Below are positions 13,103 through 25,942 of a stretch of DNA of 64,000 nt, in pieces. The position numbers were made by a program, and so were the translations under genes. Each line of letters opens with the position of its first letter. The stretch's first letter is position 1. The notes below the pieces were generated by a model that worked only from the letters and a program-made list of their open reading frames with translations, searched no databases and was not told where the DNA came from. Origin of the DNA: Candolleomyces eurysporus (taxonomy: Eukaryota > Basidiomycota > Agaricomycetes > Agaricales > Psathyrellaceae); assembly GCA_027579435.1 (NCBI GenBank), contig JANBPK010000709.1:315184-379183 (forward strand). The letters are read 5' to 3'.

Positions 13103-15698
13103 ATGGCGAGCGTCGAGGTAAGTAATCTATTTTCAGTGTGTGTCGATCTGCACGCCATCTGAATGCTGTTTTCTTTAGGAGTTCCAAGCCTCCCTGAAGG
13201 AGCTCGTAGAAGCGAAGCGATTATCTGGTACGAAGCTCACGAAGCTCACGAATACGACCATGGAGAAGAAGTCTCTGCAGGTATTTTTGTCGCCGCCGTT
13301 GCGCTTCGTTCGTTTTACTCACGAACACAACCAAAGAACGATACCCAGCTGGTTTCAACCCTTTATCGGACCCATAAATCGCTTGCGCCTTCCTTCAAGG
13401 TCTCGAGTTTATATGTTTTCGATGCTTTGGCACGCGCTGCAAAGGATCAGGTCAACAAGCGGAAGCTCCCTCTGAATGACGACCTGCAGGCGACGGGTAA
13501 CGCTGCGACCTTTCTCTCAAAGCTGGCTGGAGTTGTGGAAGGGCTGTTCCAGGATATGCAAAATCCCGATATTCCGGAGGGGAAGGTAAGTCTCACTATC
13601 GCTTTCCTTGGATTTCTCGCCTCGCCTTGGACGTCGTATGCGTCCACTTGCCCTATCGCCTGTTGTGCGAGGGCGGTTACCCTTTACTTTGAACGCCCAC
13701 ACTTTGTCCACCCTTTCACGTTGTAGTAACGAATGACTGACAATTTCATTATAGGAAAAATCTAAAAAGGTCCTGGATATATGGGTTAAATGGAGCACAT
13801 TTCCCCCTGACGTCTTGTCACGACTTCGGACCATCTTGTCAGGAGAGAATAAAGGTGCATATCATTATCTGTGTTCGCTAAGTACTTCTTCGGCCTGTAA
13901 TCTTTATTTGAACTTTTCTACTCCTAACAATTCTCGAGTGAGCACAGTAACTGAATCTCAATTGGTCTGTTTGTTAGCGTCAGAAGCGAATGTGTCGTTA
14001 GGTGTAGCGAATGCAAAGCCTGTTAACGCGCCGCCGACGCAGACAGCGCCGGTCATAGTTCCGCCACCGATGTCCCCTACGGATAGTCAGAGCACAGCGA
14101 CGCCCACGGTAGATCCCCAAGCAGCGTTGTTAGCTTTGCTTGCACAAGCAGCCGGTACAGTAGCACCACCCAATCCGTAAGCATGTTCTCTTCCGAAGCC
14201 TGTCTCCAAATTAGCTCATTCCTCCCCACCAGCCAAACAACTGTAAATACGCCTGGCGCCCAGTTTGCTGCTGCCCAGTTCGTGCTCCAGCAGCTGACGC
14301 AGACTGCTGTCCCGGCTCTGAATGTAGCATCCCCCCCCTTTAATATCAGGCCCTGCTGGCAATGATTTTACTGCTACCGGTCCTAACCTTAGATCACGCT
14401 CGCCCGTCCCAAATGACCCTCGTAGACCTCATCGTGAAGTCAACCGACAGGAACGATATTATAGTCCAGAGAATGGAAGGTCTTATGATAGTCACTCTGA
14501 CCCCCGGTTGCAATCGAGAGCACCTTCTAGAGGCAACACTAGAGGTCGTGCCTCAGGCGACAGGCGACGATGGGACGATCGCGACCGTCCGTCGTATAGA
14601 GACCGAGAGCCAGAGAGAGACCCACGCAGAGGAGGCCGTAGTCGATCTCGCAGTCCTCCTTCCCGATTTGGGGACAGACGTGGAGAAAAGCCTTTCAGCC
14701 CTCCTCGATCGACACCGTCCTCGTGGTCCAATAACCGTCTCTCAGAGCCAGTCTCGGAATCAGCTGGAAAGGACGAATTTGGCCGGGATATCAGGGCGCC
14801 TTCCCCCACCGAAAATGGCATCAACGGCGCAGCCATCACGGACCACCATTCCCCGACTTCCTCACATTCTACCGCCCACCCTGCCGCTGGCCACACATCT
14901 TCAGCTATAACGACATTCACAGCATCACAACCATTCCCTATCACTGTCGATACCACGAATCGCGATGCTTCTAATACATCTGTCTCGAATACACATGATG
15001 CTGCAGAGAGAGTGTCTGCAGACGTAGCTCCGAATACTGCATCCCCAACAAGTGGTATTGGTAATGCATCACCCGCCTCGTTTGTGTCGCCCAATACAAC
15101 AACGTCTACAATGTCATCAGCGAATGGTGGTGTTGTGGCACCTACAACAACAAGTGGAATGGACGAGTTTGACTTTTCAACGTTTGATTTGCGCTCTCCT
15201 GCGTCGTGGGAAGCGCTCGGAAAGGTGTGGCAAGTTACGTATGGTTGTGCGCCGACGAGTGAGCAGCTCATGCAGTTTGTCATGGCCATGATGGGGGGAG
15301 ATGTGGGCCAGATGCAAGGTCAGCAGCAGCACCAACAGCAAGGTGGCGCTGGTGAAGGAGCAGGAGGAGGATACTCGGGAAGAGGGATGGGTGGGGGAAC
15401 GGGAGGGGGAGGGCGAGGGATGAGGGGAGGGTACCGAGGAGGAAGAGGGCGGGGTGGTGGTTTTGGTCACGGCAATGGCCGAATGGGCCATGGCCATTGG
15501 AATGACGATCAAGGAACCGACGCCATTGTATTGGGCGGAGGAGATGATAATTCATCTAGCCAGCATAGTTTTTCCCAAGACCACTATTACTCGACCGAAG
15601 ATGACAACTTTCAGCAGTCTCCATCGCAAGCACAAGGGAGTAGTGGGGGTAAAATGCAGAGGGTCGGCGATAAATGGGTGTTCATTCGGGAATCCTGA
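13103..15698 (+). CDS. RNA polymerase II CTD-interacting domain (CID) protein with RS- and RGG-rich tail
   Basis: Exons 13103-13117, 13179-13280, 13337-13585, 13755-13854, 13978-14176 and 14233-15698 sum to 2131 nt, one base too many. The extra base sits in the run of eight C at 14331-14338; with seven C the frame is open to the stop (709 aa). Residues 1-155 form a CID of the Nrd1/Seb1/SCAF type (MASVEEFQASLKELVEAKR, LVSTLYRTHKSLAPSFKV, SLYVFDALARAAKDQVNKR, VLDIWVKWSTFPPDVL). Then follow an Ala/Pro-rich part, an SR-like part (GGRSRSRSPPSRFGDRRGE), a short conserved-looking block (SPASWEALGKVWQVTYG) and a Gly/Arg-rich tail. No RRM was recognised, unlike Nrd1. A role in co-transcriptional termination or processing is inferred. 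Confidence 0.82.
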
Positions 15699-15809
15699 CT
15701 GTATATGTATTTGGTGGCCCATGCTAATGGATTGCGGACCATACACTATGTACCTTTTTTTATTACGATTTTTTTTTTCTGTTGATCGCGACGTAAATGT
15801 GTCAAATAT

Positions 15810-17025
15810 TTACACTGCATTTGTATGATCCTCTTGTGAAGCAAGCTCGAACTCGACAGGTCCGTTATTCTCGCTAAGATCAACGTAAAGGGAACGAGGT
15901 TGGGTGTAGGGTTGTCCACCAAAGGTACGGGCAGCGAAGGGACTCGGCCAAAATATATGGTAGCAGATCAAGGCAGATAGTACGCCGATGGTGCTCCCTA
16001 CGATTACGTCCTCTTTGTGGTGACGCTGTATGCGATCAGCGAAAGGAGAGTCAGTGATACGGATCGCGAGATAGCAAGTTACGCACATAGTCTTCCATCC
16101 GAGAGAGGGCGACATGTGTCGCCCATGTGAGGGGTATCGCTGTGAAAGCTATGCGAAGCAGTCGACTGGATATGATTCTTGGCGAAGCATGGGCGCTGAA
16201 GCACCATGCAGCGGTCTGGCCGGCTATGAATAGGGATGCGTAGAACATTCCAGAGAATGCAGTTGCAGAATGGCCAGATGGAAAAGATTTCCTTCCGTCT
16301 ATGATGTCCTTCTCTTTCCTGCAGCGAAGTAGTAAGAAACATACAAAAGAATTCAAATCCCATGTATCGTACCCAGTACAAGCTTGCAGTGCGTCATTCC
16401 ACTGGCAGCGCTCAAGAAAGTCGGGCCGTAGTCGACCTATATCCTACACAATCAGCGAAACCCCGGGTGGAAGGATTTTCAATGGACGCACCGACCCGAT
16501 TCTTCAGAAAGTCTATAACAAGGGTTGCTAGTGTCCTATGAGGCCGTTAGCGTCAGGGTCAGGTAATTGGATTGGCCATTGAAGTTGACCTTGTCGCTAG
16601 TAGTCCCACTATCCCATGATGGATGTCCATCAGCGACATTTTAATGGTCCCTATAGCAGCTACAGCAGCGCCGGGAACGACAAAGGCAACAAGCTGGTTG
16701 AATGCAGAAGATACTCTGGAATTTTTCACTCAGTCTCAATAGACATCAAGTAGACTAGAGAGATTGCGCACTGATTCTTGCGGTGGGGGTTCGAGATGAG
16801 AGGATCATCGGGAGAGAATGACCGTTCGAACACGGGCATGAAGGCTTTGATATACCGAATGACGATCCAGCCTATGAGGAGAATAACCCTAGAAAAGACG
16901 TATTAGCACCACAGGTCACCAGATGTAGTTTTACCCTGCCAATCGAACACATAGTTTCTGTGGAACCAATCTAACGCATCTTCTCCGAAGAAGCGCTTCA
17001 AGCGTCGCTGGATGTCCAAAGCCAT
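15810..17025 (-). CDS. PAP2-family lipid phosphate phosphatase
   Basis: The start ATG is at 17025 and the stop at 15810-15812, with about six short introns. All three PAP2 catalytic motifs are visible: KNRVGRLRP (KX6RP) near the middle, FPSGHS, and SRMEDY joined by splicing to RHHKEDV (SRX5HX3D). Several hydrophobic segments fit the six-helix membrane fold. The family dephosphorylates diacylglycerol pyrophosphate, phosphatidate or related lipids. The splice of the first intron is the weakest point: acceptors at two nearby AGs are possible, and one gives an in-frame stop. The 3' end is convergent with the CID gene, 110 bases away. Confidence 0.83.
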
Positions 17026-17345
17026 TGCCCTGTCGATGGGGCTATTGATGAGAGGTATCTATGATTTACGTCCGGACGAATTGTCGTACCTTTACATCAA
17101 ACCCGGTCTTCGTCACGACTTGTCGAAACCTCCTTGAGCTGAGTCCTGGTGGTACCGAGAGATCTTAACCCCTGGCAAGCGCCATGGCACCTTGATGGCA
17201 CCCATGCATTGCCATTGCCATCATCGCAGGCACGAATTTGTAACGAAGTTTTGATTTGTAATGAACGCGTCCAGTCAGATTTGTCACGCCATAAACACGC
17301 CTCGCGTCCCTAAGGAAGGAATCAACCTACTTACTCACTACCACC
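17026..17345. promoter_or_regulatory. Shared divergent promoter region, PAP2 phosphatase / DNMT5-like gene
   Basis: These 320 bases separate two divergent start codons and must hold both promoters. No clear TATA box or palindrome was seen. Confidence 0.4.
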
Positions 17346-20300
17346 ATGACCAAACCTAAAGCCTCTTCAAAGGGGCGTACAGAAGGGCAAAGAACGTTGC
17401 ACTCATTCTTCAAGGGCAACAAGAAGAAGGAACAGGAAGATACTCAGACCTCAGATGAAGACGGTCACGAAACCGACGCGGTCGACACTCAAACTAATGC
17501 CAGCGAACCAGAAACCTCGGATGCCAGCGATGGTGAAACTCCAGCGGATGAAGAAGAGGAGTCAGAGGTTGAGGAGGAGGACAACGCGCCAGAATCGACA
17601 AAGGGGAAGAGTACGGCGAAGAATACGGCCCCAGATGCCTCCGATTTGCCCCCGATTAATGACATTTCCGAAATCTTTGACGACCTCGTCAGTCGTGCCC
17701 CTGCTATCAAAGAGGTGGCAGAACATATCCAAGGCCGAAAACTGCGCGTCGCGACGATGTGCTCAGGGACAGAGTCGCCTTTACTTGCTCTCGAACTCAT
17801 TCAGAAGGCACTTGGCGAACAACATGGCCTCGAAATTCCAGTGGAGCATGTTTTCTCTTGCGAAATCGAGCCATTCAAACAGGCTTATATCGAACGAAAC
17901 TTCCAACCCCCTCTCCTCTTTCGAGATGTTTGCGAGCTCGGTGACGGTGAAGCGTATGTGTCATCCCGTGCTTACTACGTTTTGCCCAATACTAAAGACG
18001 TAATACTAGTCATACTGCCTATGGCGCACTGGCTCCAGTTCCTGGGGATGTTGACATGCTTATTGCCGGCACCTCATGTGTCGATTACTCCAATCTCAAC
18101 ACCCAAAAACAAGATATCGATGCTAACGGTGAATCCGGAAGAACTTTCCGTGGAATGATGTCCTGGGTGAAGGCCCATAGACCACCATTGGTTATCCTCG
18201 AGAACGTCTGCTCTGCTCCTTGGGACCGTGTTCGAGAGTACTTCGAGAAGATTGGCTATAGCGCCGCTTGGTCTCGTGTCGACACCAAGAACTATTACAT
18301 TCCCCATACTCGAACCCGAGTCTACCTCGTCGCGGTTAACATGAAGAAATCGTCTATTCCCGATAAATGGAAGGACTTCGTTCTTAGCACGCTGAAGCGA
18401 CCAGCATCCTCAACCCTGGATGCGTTCCTCCTCCCTTCGGACGACCCTCGTATTCATGTTGCGAGGCAAAAACTCGTCCAGGAAAGCTATGGTGCCCCGG
18501 ATAAGAGGACTGGACGGATAGATTGGGGCAGGTGCGAGTCGCGTCACCAGAGAGCTCGACTCGAAGAAATGTTGGGTACGAAACGCCCTCTAACGAATTG
18601 GGACGAAGGTAAGGGTCAAGGTTATCATGAATCGACCGGTGCTAATCTTTGTTCAAGGTGGATCTTGCAAGCTCCCAGATTTCGCTTGGACAGACTGGGG
18701 TGTCGCTCAGGTCGAGCGGGTGTGGGATCTCATGGATATCAGCTTACTCCGAGCCTCCATAAAGGGTGTTGATCCCAGTTACAAGACGTAAGTGTCATCT
18801 CATTATGTATTTCTTGGGACTAATAGGTGTGTTCAGAGTCGTCTGGAACCTTTCGCAAAACGTTGACCGGACCATTGGATCGAGCAAAGTCGGAATCTGC
18901 CCGTGCTTGACGCCCTCAATGATTCCCTATATCACCAATCGCGGAGGACCCATGGTTGGCCTTGAAGCCTTATCGATGCAAGGGCTACCGGTCGAAAAGC
19001 TGCTTTTGACCCGAGAAAGCGAGGATCAATTGGCTGACCTTGCTGGAAATGCCATGTCGACCACCGTTGTCGGTGCTTGCATTCTTGCAGCATTGATCTG
19101 CGGGCGAAAGCTTCTCAAAGCTGGGAATGATACGGAGACTTACGAGATGAAGGATGGCCAGGCCGAAGATGAAGACGCAATGGATGTGGACGGGTCTGCT
19201 AACGCCCCCGTTGCTCGGACCGAGATAGTGGGAGAAGACGAGCTGCAGAAGAAGACACTGGACCTCTCATCGACAAAAGCCTGCAACCTCGCAGACTTGC
19301 TCGTTCATGCTCAAGAAACTTCTCGCCTTTGTGCGTGCGAAGGACGTAACGACATGACCAAAAGGGAACTCTTCCGATGTGAAGATTGTGGTCGTTCGTT
19401 CTGCAAGAAGTGCGGTGGAAGGCCAGAACATAATCCAACACTCTGCACGGACAAGCGTGTCCATCCAGCACAGTTCGCACAGGAAATCAAGTCAATTTTG
19501 CCCATGTCTCTCCAACTGGCTGGGATCGACGAAGAATTATTTTCTTCCATCCGCAAAGCTGAAGGCCAGGATATCAAGCAATCCCTGTGGTTGCCATGGA
19601 AGGATTCCGTCGTTCGCACAACCCAGTCCGAACTCCGTTTCGTGGAATTAAAGCGTCAAGAAATCTGGACCGTCGTCTACCAGTCGCCTTTTGCCAAGCT
19701 TGAACTTGTTCTTGATCCTCACACCCCCGAATGGCGCCTCTTCGGACTCCCTAAGAAGGATGAACCAGCAAATGCGATCATCCGGCAAGTTCTTCAGAAC
19801 CCCGTCGCACGACTTCGCTGCAAAAACGATCTCCTTACCGGGTCCTGGGAGTTTGCCCTCCCAATCTCTACACAGTTCCGCGTCAAAATAGAGGGTGTCG
19901 GTGAATCAGTACCTTGTTGGCAGTCCCGTCTAGGCATCCTGGCGGAAGAGTACAAAGAGAAGACCGTAGCCTCAAAGCTTCAAGTAACTGTTTCGAGCGA
20001 TGACGTTTCTAACCTCGACCGCGACATCTCGGGGGAGTATGTTCTCCTTGAGAAGTGTGGAACCGCCAATGGAGCTCTGCACAAAAAGATTCCCGGTCCA
20101 AAAGACGCCTCTCTTCCCCCTCTCTTCATGTTTTTCGACCCACATCGCACCAACGACGCCGAGGATTGCTTCGTGTTCTCAACCGACATCAGACGACTTG
20201 AATACGGTGACATTCGGCCCCTCGTGTGCAAGCTGAACCCGTCTTGGAGACAATTCGATGTGGGTGTTGAGCAATCAGTGGAATGCCACCCACCTTTCAA

Positions 20301-23300
20301 ATGGGTCTCGCAAATGTCAACCGGGCTGCAGGTAAGCCTCATTGAATACTTTAAGTATTCCCGCTAACCTTGGTATAGCCTTCTAGTGCCCACAATGCAA
20401 TCTACCGGGTACCTGGAGAAGATTTCGAAATCTCGTTCTCGATGGACGCTTGTCAGAATGCTCACGCCCTTTTGACGTGCGCAGTGTCTCTCGGCGATCA
20501 TGCTGGACCGGAATGGCCTCGGGGCTCGTGGGGACAGGTGGATAAAGTTCACGAGAGAGGGACGTTCAGATCCATTGCTTGGTTGCTTGAGCCCGTTCGA
20601 CACATCGCCGATAAGTTCAGCGGATGGCAGTCGGTCGACAGTCAAAATTCAGTCGAACATCAATGCAACCGCTGCGCTCCCACCTCTCCTTCTCTCCGCT
20701 GGGTCGTACAGAACAGAAAGACGATCGCCATCGAAGACGTCATTCAAGCGGGCGAATATGAGCGTCGCCTCAAGCAGCGTCCAGCTCCTTTCTCCACCGA
20801 ATTAAAGCTCGACACTGATGGAACTGGACACGTGCGAGTTGGGGCCAACATCCTTTCCCTCCTTCACCGCGCTTATTCTAGGCTTCCTACGATCAACCGA
20901 AAAGAAGCTGTTAGTCTCTCATGGCGACTAGACACCAATTTCACACCCGCTGCCAACTCCAATCTATCGAAATTCAACCTGCTCAGCAACAAGAAGGACA
21001 AGGTTCATGCCCAGCCTCCGAACTTTAAGCTGCCCCTTCGCCTCGAACAGGCTCGGTCCCTGGAATGGATGATATATCGCGAATCGTCCGAGGCTGAGCC
21101 TTTCGTCGAAGAGGAGATATCGGAGGCGGTTATGGAGCCCCTAGGTTGGCGGGCAGAAGGGCGTGCCCAACGCCCCGTTCGAATCCGTGGAGGTGTCCTT
21201 GCTGATCAAGTCGGTTACGGGAAGACCGCCATCTCGCTTGGCCTCATCGATTGCACCAGCAAGCAGGTGAAGGAAGAATTCTCGAAAATTGGTCGTATTC
21301 CCGGGAAGATCCCAGTCAGGGCTACCCTAATCATTGTTCCCCCACACTTGACTCGGCAATGGCACTCCGAAATAGGCAAGTTCATGAAGAAGCAACCCAA
21401 GGTGGTTGTTATATCTACCGTCTCCAACCTAAACAAGACTACAATCGAGGAAATCGAAGAAGCCGAGATGGTCATCGTTGCGTCCAACATCTTCAAGAGC
21501 AATGTCTATCTTGAAAACCTGTCTCTTCTCGGTGGTGTCGCCGAATTCCCTTCGCGCGACGGGAGGCACTTCAATGCCCATCTCGAGAAGACCCTTTCCT
21601 CGCTGAAGGTGCAGGTCGATCGGTTGCAAGAGGAAGGATCGGAGGCTGTGCTTCAAGAGGTCAAGGATGCCCAGCAGCGAAGTATGTCCGTCTTCTTCTT
21701 TACAGTTCCCTTGTCTAACAATTTTTGCAGTGAAGGAAGAAGAAGCCGCTGCAGCGGAAGCACTCGTCTCGAAGCGCCTTAAGGGGAAGTCTTACAGAGA
21801 GGCAGCAGAGAAAGTTGAACGAGAGAATAAGGGCAAGAAGCCGACGGACGAGGTTAAGCCTAAACCCAAGTCATCATCCCCACCCCCTGCCAATGACACC
21901 GCCAAGTCTCCGCCGACTTCGGAGCAGAAGAGTAAGCCGACCTCGTCTGGCCTCGTCCCTGAAGTCGTGATCGAGGTTAAGAAAGGACACCTCAACCATC
22001 CCAGGGTACAAGCGTCCGACTCCGAATCCGAGGATGCCGTTGCTCGTAAACCTTCACGACGTGCTGCCGCTAAGCGTATCGTGTTGCCCTCCGACGACGA
22101 CGACTCGGAAGAACCTCCGTCAAAGCCCAAGAAAGCTGCGGGTAAAGCCACCAAGACCAAGAAGGCCCTGGCGAAGACGAAGGGCAAGAAGAAAGCGAAA
22201 CCTTCATCGGAGGAGTCCGACTACCAGGAATCATCAGTAGAAGAATCAGATTCGGATCCGGAGGTGATCGATGTGGACGACTTCGACGATGAATCATCCG
22301 ATGGTTCCTCAAAGAAGAAAGCGAAGGCGAAAGCAAAAGCAAAACCCAAGAAACCAGCTGCCAAGGGCAAAGGACGGAGCACAGCGAGTTCTGCTGTCGA
22401 GTCGGATGGTGATGCCATGGACGTCGACGAGCCCGCTTCGACCTCGACCAAGAAGGCTGCCCCGAAGAAGCGAAAGGCTGAAGATAACGGTGATCGACCT
22501 GCTAAGAAAACCAAGCGCGCAGATAGTGACCCTTGGAAGCTGGGATCGAGAGCTGTCAAGAGCGACTGGAAGGAGATGCATGCCCCGCCTTTCGAGATGT
22601 TCCATTTCTCCCGGATTGTGATTGACGAATACACCTACTTGGACGGCAAGGTTCACTCGCTGATTACCAACCTCACTGCTGAACGTCGCTGGGTTCTTTC
22701 CGGTACACCACCTATCCACGACTTCGCCGCTGTCAAGACCATTGCAGCATTTTTAAATATCCATCTTGGTGTTGACGACGACGGAGAAGGTCAATCTGCA
22801 GAAGTCAAGAAACGACGACGTGAACAGACTGGTAAGCAAAACCATTCTTATCTGTAAAGCAAGCTGTACTCATCAACCTGTAGCTTCGGAACGATTCCAC
22901 TCGTTCCGCGAGGTTCATACTTTGGAATGGCACGCTCATCGCCATACAGTTGGACAAACTTTCCTCGACCAATTTGTTCGACAGGTACGTCCAGCCGTAA
23001 TGTCTGCAGATCTAGCAACTCACTTTGATTCTAGAACATTGCAGAAATCGATGAAATCCCATGGGATCAAGAAGAGGAGGAAGTCAATCTGCCTGCTGCT
23101 GAGCGAGCCATTTACCTTGAGCTCGAACACCACCTGCGTGCTCTGGACATGACCATCAAACGAGGCAAAAAGACCGAAAGCGACAGGGAAAAGAGGCTTA
23201 ATGAGTCTCTTGGAGACAGCAAGTATGTTGTGAGGTTTGATTCATTGAATTCATCACTCAACGGATTTTGTTAGATCTGCGGAAGAGGCACTCCTGAAGA

Positions 23301-24516
23301 GATGTTCACACTTCGACCTAGAGACTACCAACGAAAACGCCGTTAAGGCTTGCGATGTGATTGTCCAAGAGCGAACGAAGCAAAAAGACGATTGTCTCAC
23401 CGAACTCCGCAAAGCCATCAAGGCAGGGATAATTCGCGAAAAGGCCCTTAAGGATTCCGTTCAGCAAGAATCCATGTTCAATGAATGGGTTCGTATCTGC
23501 CGGACAGAAGGTGTGGATGACGAAGAAGCGACCAAGGTCGTCAACGAATTACTCGACGAGGCAGGGCTTGGTATTCCCAAGGCAAGGGGCAAGCAACAGG
23601 ACAACTCCTCCCTTACCGAGAAAACAAAAGAGAAGGTCTGGGAGCACCGAGAAAAGACGCACGAGATTCGGCGATTGACCAAGGAGCTGGTTGGGCGCAT
23701 CAGGTCTCTTCGGTATTTCACAGTCGTTCGTGACATCCAAAAGCAGAAGGACAACAGAGCGCCGGTCGTCTGCCCTTCCTGCGGCTCCAAGAACGTTCCT
23801 CTATCAAACGTCGCGGTCCTCTCGTCCTGTGGTCACGAAGGGTGTTTGGAGTGTGTCCGCCGGTGTGCGGAGAAGGAGGAATGCGTTTATGCTGCATCCG
23901 GGAAGTGTAAATCCGCCGCTCGCGTTCTTAACATTGTCCACGCCGAGACCTTGGGAGTTGACGACGAAGCTCGCGATGGACAGGGCAAGCACTTTGGGAG
24001 GAAGCTTGAAATGGTTGTTGAACTGATCAAGTGCGTATTATTTGGTCATCTATAACAGGCTCCCACTAACTTTCTAACCTCAGGAAACGCATCCCCAAAG
24101 ACGATCGCATCCTGCTCTTCGTTCAGTTCCCTGACCTGATGAAGAAGGTTGGGGAGGCTTTGACGTACAACAAGGTCAAATATCTTGAAATTCGGGGGAC
24201 TGCCCATACGAAGAGCAAGAATCTAGAGCTCTTCCAGAATGGCAGTGCGGAGAAAGTTCTGCTGCTGAACGTGATGGATGAAAGCGCTAGTGGGGCTAAT
24301 CTCACCTCTGCCAACCATGCCATCTTCCTCTCGCCCCTTCTGGCGCCTTCGAACGAGATCTACACTGCTTGCGAGACTCAAGCCATCGGAAGGCTGGTTC
24401 GATACGGACAAACGAAACACGTCAAAGTGTGGCGTTTCTTGACATCTAACACCATAGACCAGGAGATTTATACTCAGCGACAGGCAGCTCTGTATCGTGC
24501 TCGGTCGACGTCTTAG
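17346..24516 (+). CDS. DNMT5: DNMT5-type cytosine-5 DNA methyltransferase fused to SNF2 ATPase and RING
   Basis: Ten exons (17346-17953, 18010-18608, 18658-18787, 18837-20331, 20379-21681, 21731-22831, 22884-22984, 23035-23222, 23275-24030, 24084-24516) sum to 6714 nt, or 2237 aa. The N-terminus carries QRTLHSFF (residues 15-22), a PCNA-box-like motif, then an acidic tail. The methyltransferase (about 130-500) shows motif I VATMCSGTESP, catalytic IAGTSCVDYSNLN (Cys ~226) and motif VI VILENV. A Cys-rich finger lies at about 611-650. The SNF2 part has Walker A DQVGYGKT (~1220), DEYT in place of DEAH (~1676), SGTPP, a RING (~2007-2058) and the helicase motif QAIGRLVRYGQ (~2193). A Lys/Glu-rich insertion of about 300 residues lies between the first two ATPase motifs. 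By homology to Cryptococcus DNMT5, it is probably an ATP-dependent maintenance methyltransferase acting in the nucleus. Confidence 0.92.
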
Positions 24517-24715
24517 AATTTTGGGTATTCGACATGTAATATTACTAATGCATTTTGTGGATAATCTATCTCTGTAATTGTTGGTATTGAAACTAATAAA
24601 TATAGTACTGAAACCTACTCGCAATCTAAGTGTCCGTCAAAGAAAACTGGGCCTAAAAATACAAGCAGACAGAGGGAAGGATGCAAGACGAAAAGCGTAA
24701 GGTCGTCGGCGGTCG

Positions 24716-25190
24716 TTACTTGTTTGACATAACGTAGCTTGAAGTGTCCAAAATTTGCTTGCCGCAAATCGAGCAAAGACCCTTTCTATACGCACAGCCT
24801 GTTGCACCGTTAACGTCAACGAAAGATGTAGCATCAAAGCGCCCTTGAACCTACCATGGCAATACTTCGCTCGGTTCTGGGTACACGGCTGTTTGCAATC
24901 TTTGCATTTGTTCTGATATGGCTACAAGACAATTGAGACCATGAGGAAAACAATTGAAAGACAAAAGACTTACCTGGAAACGGTTCTTTTGCTTTGAACC
25001 TCCAGGGCGGCTAAGCAGCTTGTTCTCGCCAACCTTCCTCGATCCCTCCTTGATGCTTGTGGAAGTTGAGGTAAATGGATCAGGGGCAGCTACTTTTGAT
25101 AGTTTCTATAGTATTGGGGAGATAATAAGAGTTATATCCGACAACAAAAGAGCGATATGCCCTTACATTTTCGCATTTCTTACAAACCAT
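24716..25190 (-). CDS. CRIPT: CRIPT-family zinc protein
   Basis: Exons 25167-25190, 24974-25105, 24855-24921 and 24716-24798 sum to 306 nt, or 101 aa, matching the family length. The protein starts MVCKKCENKLSKV, has the mid-motif NKCKDCKQPC and ends YCHGCAYRKGLCSICGKQIL, i.e. four CxxC-type pairs in the CRIPT arrangement. CRIPT was described as a PDZ-binding protein in animals and has been linked to the spliceosome. In a fungus a splicing-related role is more likely than a synaptic one (inference). The frame of this small four-exon gene is only visible after splicing. Confidence 0.88.
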
Positions 25191-25942
25191 GGTGGGAGTT
25201 GGTAGCAAGGGGTAAACCCCTGCCAGATGCGCCGTGGATATCCACGTGGGCCGAGTGGCGATGCAGGTAGAACAGGATTGATGTGATTTGTCAGCGATCG
25301 CAAATCGTGTCCTCGATCTAATCGGTTAACTCGCTGCCTTGATAAGGCTTATGTCCTGTGGGCGATAATCCGAGTTCCCGGCACTAATTGCCTTGAACAC
25401 GGTACTGGTACCATCGCAACCGTACCAGTATAGTCGAAATATAATACTATTATCTTTCTCTCTACCTATCAGTACTTCGATCCTTACCCTTGGGTCCGAC
25501 TTGCCATTTTCAAGTCTTACGAGATCGGCAGCTGAACACCCGACATCAGGGTCTTATTGTTGAGACTCTCTGGCTTCGTCAATCACCACGTAGGTTTTTA
25601 CTTCTTGACTGAACTTTCTTTCTCGACTCTCAAACCCAATTTCGTTGACATGACAGCGATTTACAAGAAGTGGGATTGCCGTTGTAACGTGTTCGAAGCA
25701 ATCACAAAAGATAGACAAGTGTCACAATGAAGTCTCCTACCAACCGACTCTCGATCCAATCGGTTACTCTGAAATTTTGTTGAAGAAACGGAATTCATTG
25801 TCGTTGGGTCTATACACTCAGGCAGTATGGCCTGACTATCGAACTAAGCGACCACAGCTTTTTTTACTTGTTATCTTTCTTTGCAACGAGACGACCCGCT
25901 ATAAAATCCAGCCAGGATGATGCTACTCAAAGTCAAAAAGAA
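25191..25942. other. Intergenic region between CRIPT and the F-box-like gene
   Basis: About 750 bases between divergent genes. No coding potential was recognised. A short perfect inverted repeat lies at 25403-25430. Confidence 0.6.
25403..25430. repeat. Short perfect inverted repeat (possible operator or hairpin)
   Basis: TACTGGTAC at 25403-25411 is mirrored by GTACCAGTA at 25422-25430 with a 10-base spacer, a perfect 9-bp dyad in the divergent promoter region. It could be a binding site for a dimeric regulator or chance; no second copy was noticed. Confidence 0.35.

Noticed and set aside
14362..14910. Plus-strand frame starting at 14362 as a separate gene
   Set aside because: It is out of frame with the SR-like and RGG-like coding frame of the CID gene and shows no motif; the apparent break comes from the C8 run.
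14492..15289. 265-codon minus-strand frame opposite the CID gene
   Set aside because: It lies antisense to low-complexity SR/Gly-rich coding sequence and has no family similarity or splice support.
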